Below, piece by piece: positions 45,013 through 53,802 of a stretch of DNA of 64,000 nt. The translations under genes and the position numbers were made by a program. The DNA is from Paenibacillus sp. FJAT-29882 (GTDB taxonomy: Bacteria; Bacillota; Bacilli; Bacillales; DSM-1321). How positions within the stretch are numbered: the stretch's first letter is position 1; each line of letters begins with the position of its first letter. Below the pieces are notes generated by a model. It searched no databases. It was given only the letters and a program-made list of their open reading frames with translations, and was not told where the DNA came from. The stretch is taken from the NCBI RefSeq assembly GCF_001510645.1, contig NZ_LMVB01000001.1:1073854-1137853 (forward strand). Direction: 5' to 3'.

Positions 45013-48000
45013 ATGTTTTTAGTAGAAAGAAAGCTAGAAGCAAGAATACAAGAATTGGCGCAGTTCCGTTATCGAGATGGCATGGAGATTGGTCAGTTTC
45101 GTACAATTGAGGATGAAGGTAAAGTAGGTACATATCCACCTATTGAAAAGGGGGAATCAACTTTACAACTAAGAGACCAATGGACGGGTCGAGACCGGTA
45201 TCTTTGGCTAAGTGCAGATGTTCAACTTCCGGCAGAATGGACGGGTCGAAAAGTAGTTGGTTTATTTGACTTTGGACGTACTGGTGGAGGAAACAATTCT
45301 GGATTCGAATCATTATTATTCTTAAATGGAAATCCATACCAAGGTGTTGATTCTAACCATCAGGAAGTATTTTTCCCACCAACCGAAATAGGAAGCACTG
45401 TTCAATTAGATTTCAGACTTTGGTCTGGGCTTGAAGGCGGTGGAGAGCCAAAGGAGCAAACTTATACACTTGAGGTGGCCAAAGTGGCTTGGTTAGACGA
45501 GGCTTGCGATGATTTATATTATACATCTTTAGCAGCGTGGCAAACAATTAAAGAACTTAGTGATGACCGACCAGAAAAGCATGCAATTGTAACAGCATTA
45601 AATCAAGCTTTTAGGCAAATCAATTGGAGTAAACCGGGTGATGACGTATTTTATAGTAGTTGTGAGATTGCTAGTGAGGAATTGAATAAAAGTCTTAACG
45701 AAATCGAAAAACATCATCCTGTAACCATTCATTGTGTTGGACATACACATATTGATGTTGCTTGGCTATGGCGCTTAAAACATACACGTGAAAAGGCTGC
45801 TCGATCTTTTTCTACTGTTTTAAGATTAATGGAACAATATCCTGAATATTTATTCCTACAAACACAGCCACAGTTATATGAATATATTAAAGAAGACTAT
45901 CCAGAAATCTATGAATCGATTAAGAAACGTGTAAAGGAAGGCCGTTGGGAAACTGAAGGCGGAATGTGGTTAGAAGCAGATTGTAATATTCCTAGTGGGG
46001 AATCACTAGTAAGGCAAATTTTGTACGGAAAAGAATTTTTCAAGAGGGAATTTGATGTAGATTGCCAATATTTATGGCTACCAGATGTATTTGGCTATAG
46101 CTGGGCACTTCCACAAATCTTGAAAAAGTCAGGAATCGATACATTTATGACTACAAAAATTAGCTGGAATCAGTACAATCGTATGCCAAATGATACGTTC
46201 CAATGGCGTGGAATTGATGGGACTGAAATCCTCACTCATTTTGTAACCACTCCAGAACCTTGGAATTCGGATGATTCATGGTTTTATACATACAATGGGC
46301 TGATTACAGCAAAGACTGTAAACGGTGCATGGAATTCATACCGAAATAAAGATGTTAACCAAGATTTACTGCTTTCTTATGGCTATGGTGATGGTGGTGG
46401 AGGAGTCAATCGAGAGATGATTGAGCTTCGTCGCAGGTTTGAAAATATGCCAGGATTACCAAAGGTACAAACGACAAAAGCTGGAGATTTCTTCCGGAAA
46501 TTACACGAAAATATTGAAAATACAAATGAATATGTTCACACTTGGGATGGAGAATTGTACCTTGAATATCACAGAGGAACCTATACAAGTCAAGCATATA
46601 CAAAACGAATGAATCGAAAACTCGAGTTGAGTTATAGAGAATCAGAATGGTTGTCTGTATGGAACTCTCTATTATCTTCATGGGTGAAATATCCGAAGCA
46701 ACAGCTTGATGAAGGATGGAAGATTATTTTACGAAATCAATTCCATGATATTATTCCTGGTTCATCCATTAAGGAAGTATATGAAGATGCAGCAGTGGAG
46801 TATAAACAAGCAGAAGATATCCAACTTGAAATTGATCAAAATAATTTCAATGAGTTTATTGAACCTAAGTATGGAACGTATACAGTCTTTAATGCAACTA
46901 ATTGGCAAGATGCACAAAATGTATTCATCCCATACGATCAAACGAATGATGTAGCTGGAGGATGGATTTCAGGTTCAGGTGAACATCTAAATTGTCAACG
47001 AACCGAAAATGGTTGGTTAGTAGAATTAGATAAGACTAAACAATTTGGTGCAGTAGAGATCCAATTCAAACAAGATCCTATGCTAGAAAATAATACACCA
47101 TTTGTTAGTAATGAAAAGTCGCTAGAAACACCTTTTTATCTAGTTGAATGGAATGACTCCCTTCAATTGACGCGTCTATTTGATAAGGAAGCTAATCGTG
47201 AAGTACTAGCACAACAGGAAAAGGGGAATATTCTTCAGATTTTTGAAGATAAACCTTTGGCACACGATGCCTGGGATATTGATTTGTATTACCAAGAAAA
47301 AATGGAAGAAATCCGTGAAGTAGTGTCTAGTGAAGTTGTTGAAAACGGTCCGCTTCGTATAGTCATTCGGACGAAATGGAAGTATCAAAGTTCTTTGGTT
47401 GAACAAGATATGATTTTCTATGCTCAAAATAGACGTATTGATTATAAAACAAAAGTGGATTGGCATGAGCAACGTAAGTTAATGAAAGTAGCATTCCCAG
47501 TTGATATTCGTTCAATCGAAGCAACGTATGATATACAATTTGGTAATGTGAAGAGACCGACACATTGGAATACGAGCTGGGATATGGCGCGCTTCGAAAC
47601 AGTTGGACACCAATGGGCAGACCTGTCTGAAACTGGATACGGAGTGAGTTTGTTAAATGATTGCAAATATGGGTATGACATTAAAGACCAAACGATTCGC
47701 TTATCCTTGTTAAAAGCTGCAATTTACCCTGATCCAACTGCAGATCAAGGAGAACACGAGTTTACGTATTCATTGCTACCTCATCAGGGAGATTGGCGAG
47801 TTGGGCAAACAGTCAAGCAAGCTTGGTTTTTAAATAATCCATTGAAAGTAGTAAAGGGTGGATTTTTACCAGAAGAAAGCTCATTTATGAATCTAACTAA
47901 CGATCATGTTAAGGTCGATGCGATTAAGAAAAAAGAAGATGAGGACGCAGTCATTATTCGCTTACATGAGTATGAAGGGCAACGGGGAAATGTCTTGATT

Positions 48001-48135
48001 GAATTCCCGAGAAACGTTAAAAAATGGTATGAAACAAATTTGATGGAACAGGCTGATAGCAAGGAACAAACTCAAAGTATTGATTTTGAAATAAAACCAT
48101 ATGAAATTAAAACTATACTAGTCTATTTTTCTTGA
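45013..48135 (+). CDS. GH38 alpha-mannosidase, long cytosolic type
   Basis: This 1040-residue enzyme resembles the cytosolic/vacuolar alpha-mannosidase branch of GH38. A non-catalytic N-terminal region of about 235 residues (WLSADVQLPAEWTGRKVVG) precedes the catalytic domain with the zinc site His244, His246 and Asp248 in GHTHIDVAWLWRLKHTREK, the nucleophile Asp358 in YLWLPDVFGYSWALPQ, and the zinc histidine in FHDIIPGSSIKEVYEDA. It has no signal peptide. It differs widely from the first GH38, so the two probably cut different alpha-mannose linkages (1,2/1,3 versus 1,6 cannot be told from sequence). Confidence 0.92.
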   Translation: MFLVERKLEARIQELAQFRYRDGMEIGQFRTIEDEGKVGTYPPIEKGESTLQLRDQWTGRDRYLWLSADVQLPAEWTGRKVVGLFDFGRTGGGNNSGFESLLFLNGNPYQGVDSNHQEVFFPPTEIGSTVQLDFRLWSGLEGGGEPKEQTYTLEVAKVAWLDEACDDLYYTSLAAWQTIKELSDDRPEKHAIVTALNQAFRQINWSKPGDDVFYSSCEIASEELNKSLNEIEKHHPVTIHCVGHTHIDVAWLWRLKHTREKAARSFSTVLRLMEQYPEYLFLQTQPQLYEYIKEDYPEIYESIKKRVKEGRWETEGGMWLEADCNIPSGESLVRQILYGKEFFKREFDVDCQYLWLPDVFGYSWALPQILKKSGIDTFMTTKISWNQYNRMPNDTFQWRGIDGTEILTHFVTTPEPWNSDDSWFYTYNGLITAKTVNGAWNSYRNKDVNQDLLLSYGYGDGGGGVNREMIELRRRFENMPGLPKVQTTKAGDFFRKLHENIENTNEYVHTWDGELYLEYHRGTYTSQAYTKRMNRKLELSYRESEWLSVWNSLLSSWVKYPKQQLDEGWKIILRNQFHDIIPGSSIKEVYEDAAVEYKQAEDIQLEIDQNNFNEFIEPKYGTYTVFNATNWQDAQNVFIPYDQTNDVAGGWISGSGEHLNCQRTENGWLVELDKTKQFGAVEIQFKQDPMLENNTPFVSNEKSLETPFYLVEWNDSLQLTRLFDKEANREVLAQQEKGNILQIFEDKPLAHDAWDIDLYYQEKMEEIREVVSSEVVENGPLRIVIRTKWKYQSSLVEQDMIFYAQNRRIDYKTKVDWHEQRKLMKVAFPVDIRSIEATYDIQFGNVKRPTHWNTSWDMARFETVGHQWADLSETGYGVSLLNDCKYGYDIKDQTIRLSLLKAAIYPDPTADQGEHEFTYSLLPHQGDWRVGQTVKQAWFLNNPLKVVKGGFLPEESSFMNLTNDHVKVDAIKKKEDEDAVIIRLHEYEGQRGNVLIEFPRNVKKWYETNLMEQADSKEQTQSIDFEIKPYEIKTILVYFS

Positions 48136-48171
48136 TGAAATAAGATCATACATGATAAATAATTTATCCAG

Positions 48172-48208
48172 CTGTTGGAAAAGTGGAATTAATTCACTTT
48201 TCCAACAG
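48172..48208 (+). terminator. Strong hairpin after the second GH38 gene
   Basis: CTGTTGGAAAAGTG (48172-48185) and CACTTTTCCAACAG (48195-48208) form a perfect 14-bp stem. The Ts lie inside the stem rather than after it, so it may act as a transcription barrier or RNA-stability element rather than a classic terminator. Confidence 0.6.
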
Positions 48209-48263
48209 AAAATATAGTAGAATAGTAGTCGGGTAAGTAAGTTTGCATGGGAGGATCTAAGGA

Positions 48264-50063
48264 ATGTTCTTGAGTAAAATGAAGAAGCGGCTAACGAATA
48301 AGGTGTTTAGCAAGATATTAATCACTTATTCCGCAACAATCCTTCTTACGATGTTTCTATTACTACTTGTATTATCACGCTATTATACAGAAGTTATTAT
48401 TCAGAAAGAAATGGACGCAAGTACACGAACACTAGAACGGGTGGAATCGTATCTCCAACGAAAAAATGAGTATACACAAAATGTTATGCAAGACTTATAT
48501 TTAAAAACAGATCTGATTTTTAATGATATTGCCTTTGCGTTGCAACATGATTATGATACATATCTATCGTATCGACTAGATAAGTACAGTGAGAACTCTT
48601 CATTTGTTCCGAATAATCTTAATACATTTTTCCAAGCATATTTTAGCCAAGATCCTGATATCAATGCAGTGAGTTTAAAAAGTGCAAGCCCTGGTACAGA
48701 GTATGTATATATTTATAACCACTATAGGTGGAGTAAATATATGACTAAGAAAGAAAATTTGGAAGGCAAAAGTCTTCATCCTGAAGACTTACAACTACAG
48801 AATGTTGAGTGGGAGCAAGAACGAAGTATCTTCAACAATATTCAAATATCTCGTTCTATTAATGATCCCGCGACCCTTAAGAAATTAGGAGATCTTACAG
48901 TTTTTTATGATACATCAGGAATTCAAGATTTGATTCGATTACGGAAATCCCAATTTAAAGGAAAAGTCTATATATTTCAACGTGATGGGGATTATCTATA
49001 CTCGTCAGACAATAGTAATATTCCAGAACCATTGAAAGATCTATCATTTAGAACGAGCTTTAAGAAAATAAAGTGGGATGGAAAAAATTATTATATTAAT
49101 ACTTTAGCTGATGAACAGATGGGTTACTTGTATGTAGGGTTCATCCCTGAGAATGATATTAAGAAAGTAACAATTGTACATAGGTATATGTTATTAGCTA
49201 CATTTATACTCTCCGGTATCGCAATTGCTGTAACCTATTTTGCCATGAGATCTTATTCTAGAAGAATTCATAAAATAGAAAAGGCCATTCACGAAGTTCG
49301 AAATGGAAACTTACAAATTAGAATCCCAGATAGTAGAGAAAAAGACGAGTTAACAACCATATCAGAAAGTTTCAATGATATGTTAGATGATTTAAACATG
49401 TATATTAAGGACGTATATGTTTTAAATATTCGCCAAAGAGAGGCTGAAATGGAAGCGCTTCAGTCAAAGATACAACCACATTTTTTATATAATACATTAG
49501 AAGCTATTCGCATGAAAGCTATAGCTGACGGATCTAAACCAGCTAGTAATATGATTTATAGCTTAGGGCAATTATTTCGTTATTCTTTAAGTAGTAGGGA
49601 AATCGTTCAAATTTCTGATGAAATCCAACATGTTAAGGAGTATATAGGTCTAAATCAGATTAGATATCCTAATCGTATAAACGTAACCTACGAGATTCCA
49701 GAAACTTGTTTAGACGAAAAAATGCTCAAATTTACCCTTCAGCCACTTATTGAAAATTATTTGATTCATGGCTTTCGAAAAGAAACAATACATAATGAAT
49801 TACGAATAAAAGTTCAAAGAATTCATTGGGATATTGAAATTATAATAGAAGACAATGGGAAAGGTATTTCTCAAGATAAATTATTGGCCATACATACAAA
49901 ATTATTAGCAGGAACTACCACTTCTGAGGGTTCAATAGGGTTAAGTAATGTTCATCAAAGAATACGATTAAAATATGGACAAGACTATGGCATTCAAATT
50001 AGTAGTATTGAAGGAGAAGGAACGATTGTAGAAGTTAGAATTCCAGCAGCTAGGAGTGAATAA
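48264..50063 (+). CDS. YesM-type sensor histidine kinase
   Basis: This 599-residue kinase has a first membrane span near residues 17-38 (ATILLTMFLLLLVLSRYY), an extracellular sensor domain to about 308, a second span (LLATFILSGIAIAVTYFAM) and a HAMP domain. The LytS/YesM-type kinase core carries His406 in IQPHFLYNTLEAIRMKA, and the ATP-binding domain has LIENYLIHGF, DNGKGIS and GSIGLSNVHQRIRLKYG. Kinases of this class sense sugars, often through a binding protein. It sits directly before its response regulator and the ABC importer genes. Confidence 0.92.
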   Translation: MFLSKMKKRLTNKVFSKILITYSATILLTMFLLLLVLSRYYTEVIIQKEMDASTRTLERVESYLQRKNEYTQNVMQDLYLKTDLIFNDIAFALQHDYDTYLSYRLDKYSENSSFVPNNLNTFFQAYFSQDPDINAVSLKSASPGTEYVYIYNHYRWSKYMTKKENLEGKSLHPEDLQLQNVEWEQERSIFNNIQISRSINDPATLKKLGDLTVFYDTSGIQDLIRLRKSQFKGKVYIFQRDGDYLYSSDNSNIPEPLKDLSFRTSFKKIKWDGKNYYINTLADEQMGYLYVGFIPENDIKKVTIVHRYMLLATFILSGIAIAVTYFAMRSYSRRIHKIEKAIHEVRNGNLQIRIPDSREKDELTTISESFNDMLDDLNMYIKDVYVLNIRQREAEMEALQSKIQPHFLYNTLEAIRMKAIADGSKPASNMIYSLGQLFRYSLSSREIVQISDEIQHVKEYIGLNQIRYPNRINVTYEIPETCLDEKMLKFTLQPLIENYLIHGFRKETIHNELRIKVQRIHWDIEIIIEDNGKGISQDKLLAIHTKLLAGTTTSEGSIGLSNVHQRIRLKYGQDYGIQISSIEGEGTIVEVRIPAARSE

Positions 50064-50070
50064 TTGCAAC

Positions 50071-51579
50071 ATGTATAATGTCTTTTTAGTAGATGATGAA
50101 CCATTTATTATTGAAGGTATGAAAGCCTTGGTACCTTGGGAAGATTATGGACTTAAAGTCGTTGGTGATGCTTCTAACGGAAGTGAAGCTCTAAAAAAGT
50201 TAGAAACATGTCATGTTGATCTATTATTAACTGATATCATGATGCCCTTAATGGACGGATTAGAATTAATTAGTATATTGAAAGAACGTCAACCTCATAC
50301 CAAATTTATCGTTTTATCTGGATACGAAGAATTTGAATATGTGAAAAAGGGAATGAAGCTAGGAATCGAAAATTACCTTTTGAAGCCAGTCAATGAGCAA
50401 GAACTCATTTCAACATTGGAAAATAGTGTAGAGAAACTTGAAAAGTCTACAAATAATGAAGAGGCATACACGATTTTAAGAGATAATACGATTTGGCGAT
50501 GTCTTAATCAAGACATCGATGCTAAAGAATGGCGGGAAAGAGTAGACTTATATAATTTGAAGTTTGGTGGTCATAAGCTAGCTATTGTTTTAATGCAAGT
50601 ATCAGATGAGATTGAGCATGATAACATATCCTTTTTTAGAAAAAGGGTAGAGGAATTATTTCAGTCTGTCTGTATTATTAATCCAGATGGCGAACTTATC
50701 CTTTTAGTTTCGTCTACATGTGAAAAGGAACTTAAGAAAAAACTAGATGAATTGAACGAGCTATTTGCTGGATATGTTGCTTGTAAGTATCATATTAGTG
50801 TTGGATCATTTGTTTGCTCCACAAGTGAATTGTATAAGAGCTATCAACGTGCAAAAGAGTTATCTAGCTTTCGATTAGTACTCAAAGAAAGTGGACTGAT
50901 AACAGATGAATCAATCATGCAGTATACCCAAGCAAGCTTTTCTACTTCGTATGAACTGGATGATCTAAAGAGATCTATTGTCGGATTAGAACAAGAAAAA
51001 GCGTTTTTGTGGATCAAAGGTGCCTTTGCTGTAATTAATAAATCTACTAAAAAGGTTGCTCCTACTATTATTAGAGGATTCGCTATCGATATAGTTACGT
51101 CCATCCAAAAAGATGTATCGTCACATGCAAATGATCAAACAGTAGGTATTGTAAAGCGTATCTTAGAGGCCTATTCAATGGAACTTTTAGTTGACATTCT
51201 TATTGATTTTATTGAAGGGATTTTTAGAACATTAGAGCAAAAAACACAGCATGGAAGTCCTATTATTCAAAGCGTAGTGCAATATATTCAAGAACATTTT
51301 CATGAAGAACTTTCTTTGAAAACTTTAAGCTATAAATTCCATATAAACTCCATTTATTTAGGTCAACTTTTCCAGAAAGAAACTGGCTTAGTATTTTCTG
51401 AGTATATGAACCATTTAAGACTGGAAAAAGCTAAGCAATTGTTAAGAGGCACACATTTAAAAGCTGGAATAATTGGAAAACAAGTGGGTTATTCAGATTC
51501 TGCTTATTTTTATAAACAGTTTAAGAAGGTGGTGGGGATTACTCCGTCAGCTTGGAGAACGATGAATATCCAGTCATGA
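50071..51579 (+). CDS. YesN-type response regulator, AraC DNA-binding domain
   Basis: This 502-residue regulator has a receiver domain with Asp8-Asp9 and phosphoacceptor Asp55 (LLLTDIMMPLMDG), the lysine in YLLKPVNEQE, a long middle region, and a C-terminal AraC-type pair of helix-turn-helix motifs (LSLKTLSYKFHINSIYLGQL and IGKQVGYSDSAYFYKQFKKV). The ATG at 50071 matches the family start (YNVFLVDDEPFIIEGMK) but has AGGAG 14 bases away; GTG at 50056, overlapping the kinase gene, is the alternative. It probably activates the importer operon that starts 200 bases downstream. Confidence 0.92.
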   Translation: MYNVFLVDDEPFIIEGMKALVPWEDYGLKVVGDASNGSEALKKLETCHVDLLLTDIMMPLMDGLELISILKERQPHTKFIVLSGYEEFEYVKKGMKLGIENYLLKPVNEQELISTLENSVEKLEKSTNNEEAYTILRDNTIWRCLNQDIDAKEWRERVDLYNLKFGGHKLAIVLMQVSDEIEHDNISFFRKRVEELFQSVCIINPDGELILLVSSTCEKELKKKLDELNELFAGYVACKYHISVGSFVCSTSELYKSYQRAKELSSFRLVLKESGLITDESIMQYTQASFSTSYELDDLKRSIVGLEQEKAFLWIKGAFAVINKSTKKVAPTIIRGFAIDIVTSIQKDVSSHANDQTVGIVKRILEAYSMELLVDILIDFIEGIFRTLEQKTQHGSPIIQSVVQYIQEHFHEELSLKTLSYKFHINSIYLGQLFQKETGLVFSEYMNHLRLEKAKQLLRGTHLKAGIIGKQVGYSDSAYFYKQFKKVVGITPSAWRTMNIQS

Positions 51580-51580
51580 T

Positions 51581-51602
51581 ATCCCGTTATTCGGGATTTT
51601 TT
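51581..51602 (+). terminator. Terminator after the response regulator
   Basis: ATCCCG (51581-51586) pairs with CGGGAT (51592-51597) around TTATT and is followed by TTTTT, immediately after the stop codon. Confidence 0.85.
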
Positions 51603-51742
51603 CTGTTGTAGAGGGCCATATCTCGGCCCAAAAGAATCAACAAATATTAAAAGTTGTGGATGAACTACTGAATGTTTAATAAGTACAGTAAATCTTAATA
51701 TTGTTAACTATATACATTTTTGACTTTTCTTTATTATAAAGA

Positions 51743-51756
51743 TGTAAAGGTTTTCA
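51743..51756 (+). promoter_or_regulatory. Candidate cre (CcpA) site before the importer operon
   Basis: TGTAAAGGTTTTCA matches the cre consensus TGWAANCGNTNWCA at all defined positions except the central C. It begins 2 bases after a TATAAA box (51735-51740), so it would cover the start of transcription and allow glucose repression. The -35 element could not be placed with confidence. Confidence 0.5.
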
Positions 51757-51777
51757 TTACAAGAGAGGAGGGGCTTC

Positions 51778-52719
51778 GTGAATCGTATCAAGAGTTTTTT
51801 TCAAGATGTTTATAAAAATCGTGTGTGGCTTCTCATGGTATTACCAGGAACGATTTGGCTATTGTTATTTGCATATCTTCCGATGTTTGGAACGGTCATT
51901 GCTTTTAAAAACTTTCATTATGATCCGAATGGTTTTTTTGCAAGTATCCAAAATAGTGAGTGGGTTGGTTTTGAAAACTTCGCGTTTTTATTTAATACAA
52001 ATGACGCCTGGATCATTACAAGAAATACGATACTATACAATTTAGTATTTATCGTATTAGGGCTTATCTTAGCAGTGTTTGTAGCAATTGTTTTAAGTGA
52101 ACTAGCAAATAAGAAGCTGTCTAAAATATACCAAACAGGAATGCTGTTTCCACACTTTTTATCATGGATTGTTGTTAGTTATTTCGTATTCACGTTTCTA
52201 AGCGTGGATAGAGGTCTTCTTAATAATATACTCGGTTGGTTCGGAGTAGACGACCCTATTTCGTGGTATAACGAAGCAAAATATTGGCCATTCATTATCG
52301 TTCTAACAAGCATGTGGAAGGGTATTGGATACGGCAGCATTGTTTATCTAGCTGCCATAGTTGGGATTGATAAAAACTATTATGAAGCTGCTATGATTGA
52401 TGGTGCAAATAAGTGGCAGCAAATCCGTAATATTACAATCCCGATGATAACACCGCTTATTGTTATTTTAACCATTTTAAACGTTGGTAGAATTTTCAGC
52501 GCAGACTTTGGTCTGTTTTACCAGGTTCCTCGTGATTCCGGTACGTTATATTCAGTAACGAATGTAATTGATACGTATGTATACCGAGGGTTAACGACAA
52601 TGGGTGACATTAGTATGAGTACTGCTGCTGGTCTTTACCAATCACTTGTAGGTTTTGCATTAGTCATGCTGACAAATTATCTAGCTCAGAAGGTTGATAA
52701 AGAATATGCTCTATTTTAA
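51778..52719 (+). CDS. CUT1 ABC sugar importer permease, LplB type
   Basis: This 313-residue permease has about six membrane spans and the EAA-loop YYEAAMIDGANKWQQIRNITIPMI that contacts the ATPase. The N-terminal NRVWLLMVLPGTIWLLLFAYLPM is typical of LplB-like permeases that pair with YtcP-like ones for oligosaccharides. GTG with GAGAGGAGGGG upstream is the start. No ATPase gene is in the island, as is usual for CUT1 systems served by a shared MsmX-type ATPase encoded elsewhere. Confidence 0.93.
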   Translation: MNRIKSFFQDVYKNRVWLLMVLPGTIWLLLFAYLPMFGTVIAFKNFHYDPNGFFASIQNSEWVGFENFAFLFNTNDAWIITRNTILYNLVFIVLGLILAVFVAIVLSELANKKLSKIYQTGMLFPHFLSWIVVSYFVFTFLSVDRGLLNNILGWFGVDDPISWYNEAKYWPFIIVLTSMWKGIGYGSIVYLAAIVGIDKNYYEAAMIDGANKWQQIRNITIPMITPLIVILTILNVGRIFSADFGLFYQVPRDSGTLYSVTNVIDTYVYRGLTTMGDISMSTAAGLYQSLVGFALVMLTNYLAQKVDKEYALF

Positions 52720-52752
52720 AAAATCGAGAGAGAAAGGAGGGTGGCCGCAATT

Positions 52753-53763
52753 TTGTGGCAAAATACAATGAAAATCAATCAAAATAGCTCCCCGCCTACT
52801 CCGTTACATAAAGGGAATGTGCAAAATCAACTGAATCAACCGAACAAAAAAAGTAAGCGTAAGAAAAAGTACACAGTACATGGACTAAGTGGGTTTCCTA
52901 ATCTTTTGATGAATATATTGTTAGGATCATTTGCTTTAATGTGCATCTTTCCATTTCTATATGTAATCATCATCTCTTTAACGGATGAGAAAACCTTAGC
53001 GCGAAATGGTTATCAGATTTTACCTGAAATTTGGAGTTTTGAAGCATACCGATACTTGTGGCAAATGAAGGATCAATTGCTTCAATCTTACACGATTACG
53101 ATAGTCGTAACAGTGCTTGGAACGGTCTTCAGTGTAGCTATGATTGCATTATTTGCCTATGCTATTTCTAGAAAGCAATTCAAATACCGCGGTTTCTTCA
53201 CTTTTATTGCATTCTTTACAATGCTCTTTAGTGGAGGACTAATTCCTTTCTATATCGTAGCAACACAGTTTTTACATTTACGAAACTCTATTTGGGCTTT
53301 GATCTTACCACTTGCAATGAACGCATTCTACATTTTAATCATGAGAACCTTTTTCCAAAGGTCTGTACCTGAATCCATTTTGGAATCTGCTCGGATTGAT
53401 GGAGCAAGTGAATTACGAATTTTTGCCAAAATTGTTGTTCCACTTTCGTTACCAGGTCTTGCAACCATTGCCCTTTTTAGTACATTGGGTTACTGGAATG
53501 ATTGGTTTAATGCCCTGTTGTTTATTGATGAACCGAACTTGGTTCCACTGCAGTCTATGCTGATGAAAATTGAAAACAACATAGAATTTTTAAGACAAAA
53601 TTCATTAGCAGGTGGAGCGCAAAATGATTTATTAAGCGCAATCCCTCAAGATGCTGCAAAAATGGCAATGGTTGTTATTTCCACTTTGCCAATAGCGATT
53701 GCCTATCCATTTTTCCAAAAATATTTTGTTAGTGGATTGACAATCGGTGGCGTTAAGGAATAA
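52753..53763 (+). CDS. CUT1 ABC sugar importer permease, YtcP type
   Basis: The second permease (336 residues) has a long polar N-terminal tail rich in Asn, Pro and Lys, then about six spans and the EAA loop ILESARIDGASELRIFAKIV. Together with the LplB-type protein it forms the membrane channel. The start is uncertain: AAAGGAGG (52733-52740) is followed by GTG at 52741 with no spacing, ATT at 52750 (9 bases), TTG at 52753 (12 bases) and ATG at 52768 (27 bases). TTG is a compromise. The conserved domain begins only near residue 40. Confidence 0.88.
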   Translation: MWQNTMKINQNSSPPTPLHKGNVQNQLNQPNKKSKRKKKYTVHGLSGFPNLLMNILLGSFALMCIFPFLYVIIISLTDEKTLARNGYQILPEIWSFEAYRYLWQMKDQLLQSYTITIVVTVLGTVFSVAMIALFAYAISRKQFKYRGFFTFIAFFTMLFSGGLIPFYIVATQFLHLRNSIWALILPLAMNAFYILIMRTFFQRSVPESILESARIDGASELRIFAKIVVPLSLPGLATIALFSTLGYWNDWFNALLFIDEPNLVPLQSMLMKIENNIEFLRQNSLAGGAQNDLLSAIPQDAAKMAMVVISTLPIAIAYPFFQKYFVSGLTIGGVKE

Positions 53764-53802
53764 ATACTTTTTGAAATAGATAATTAAAAGGGAGGAATTA
53801 CC

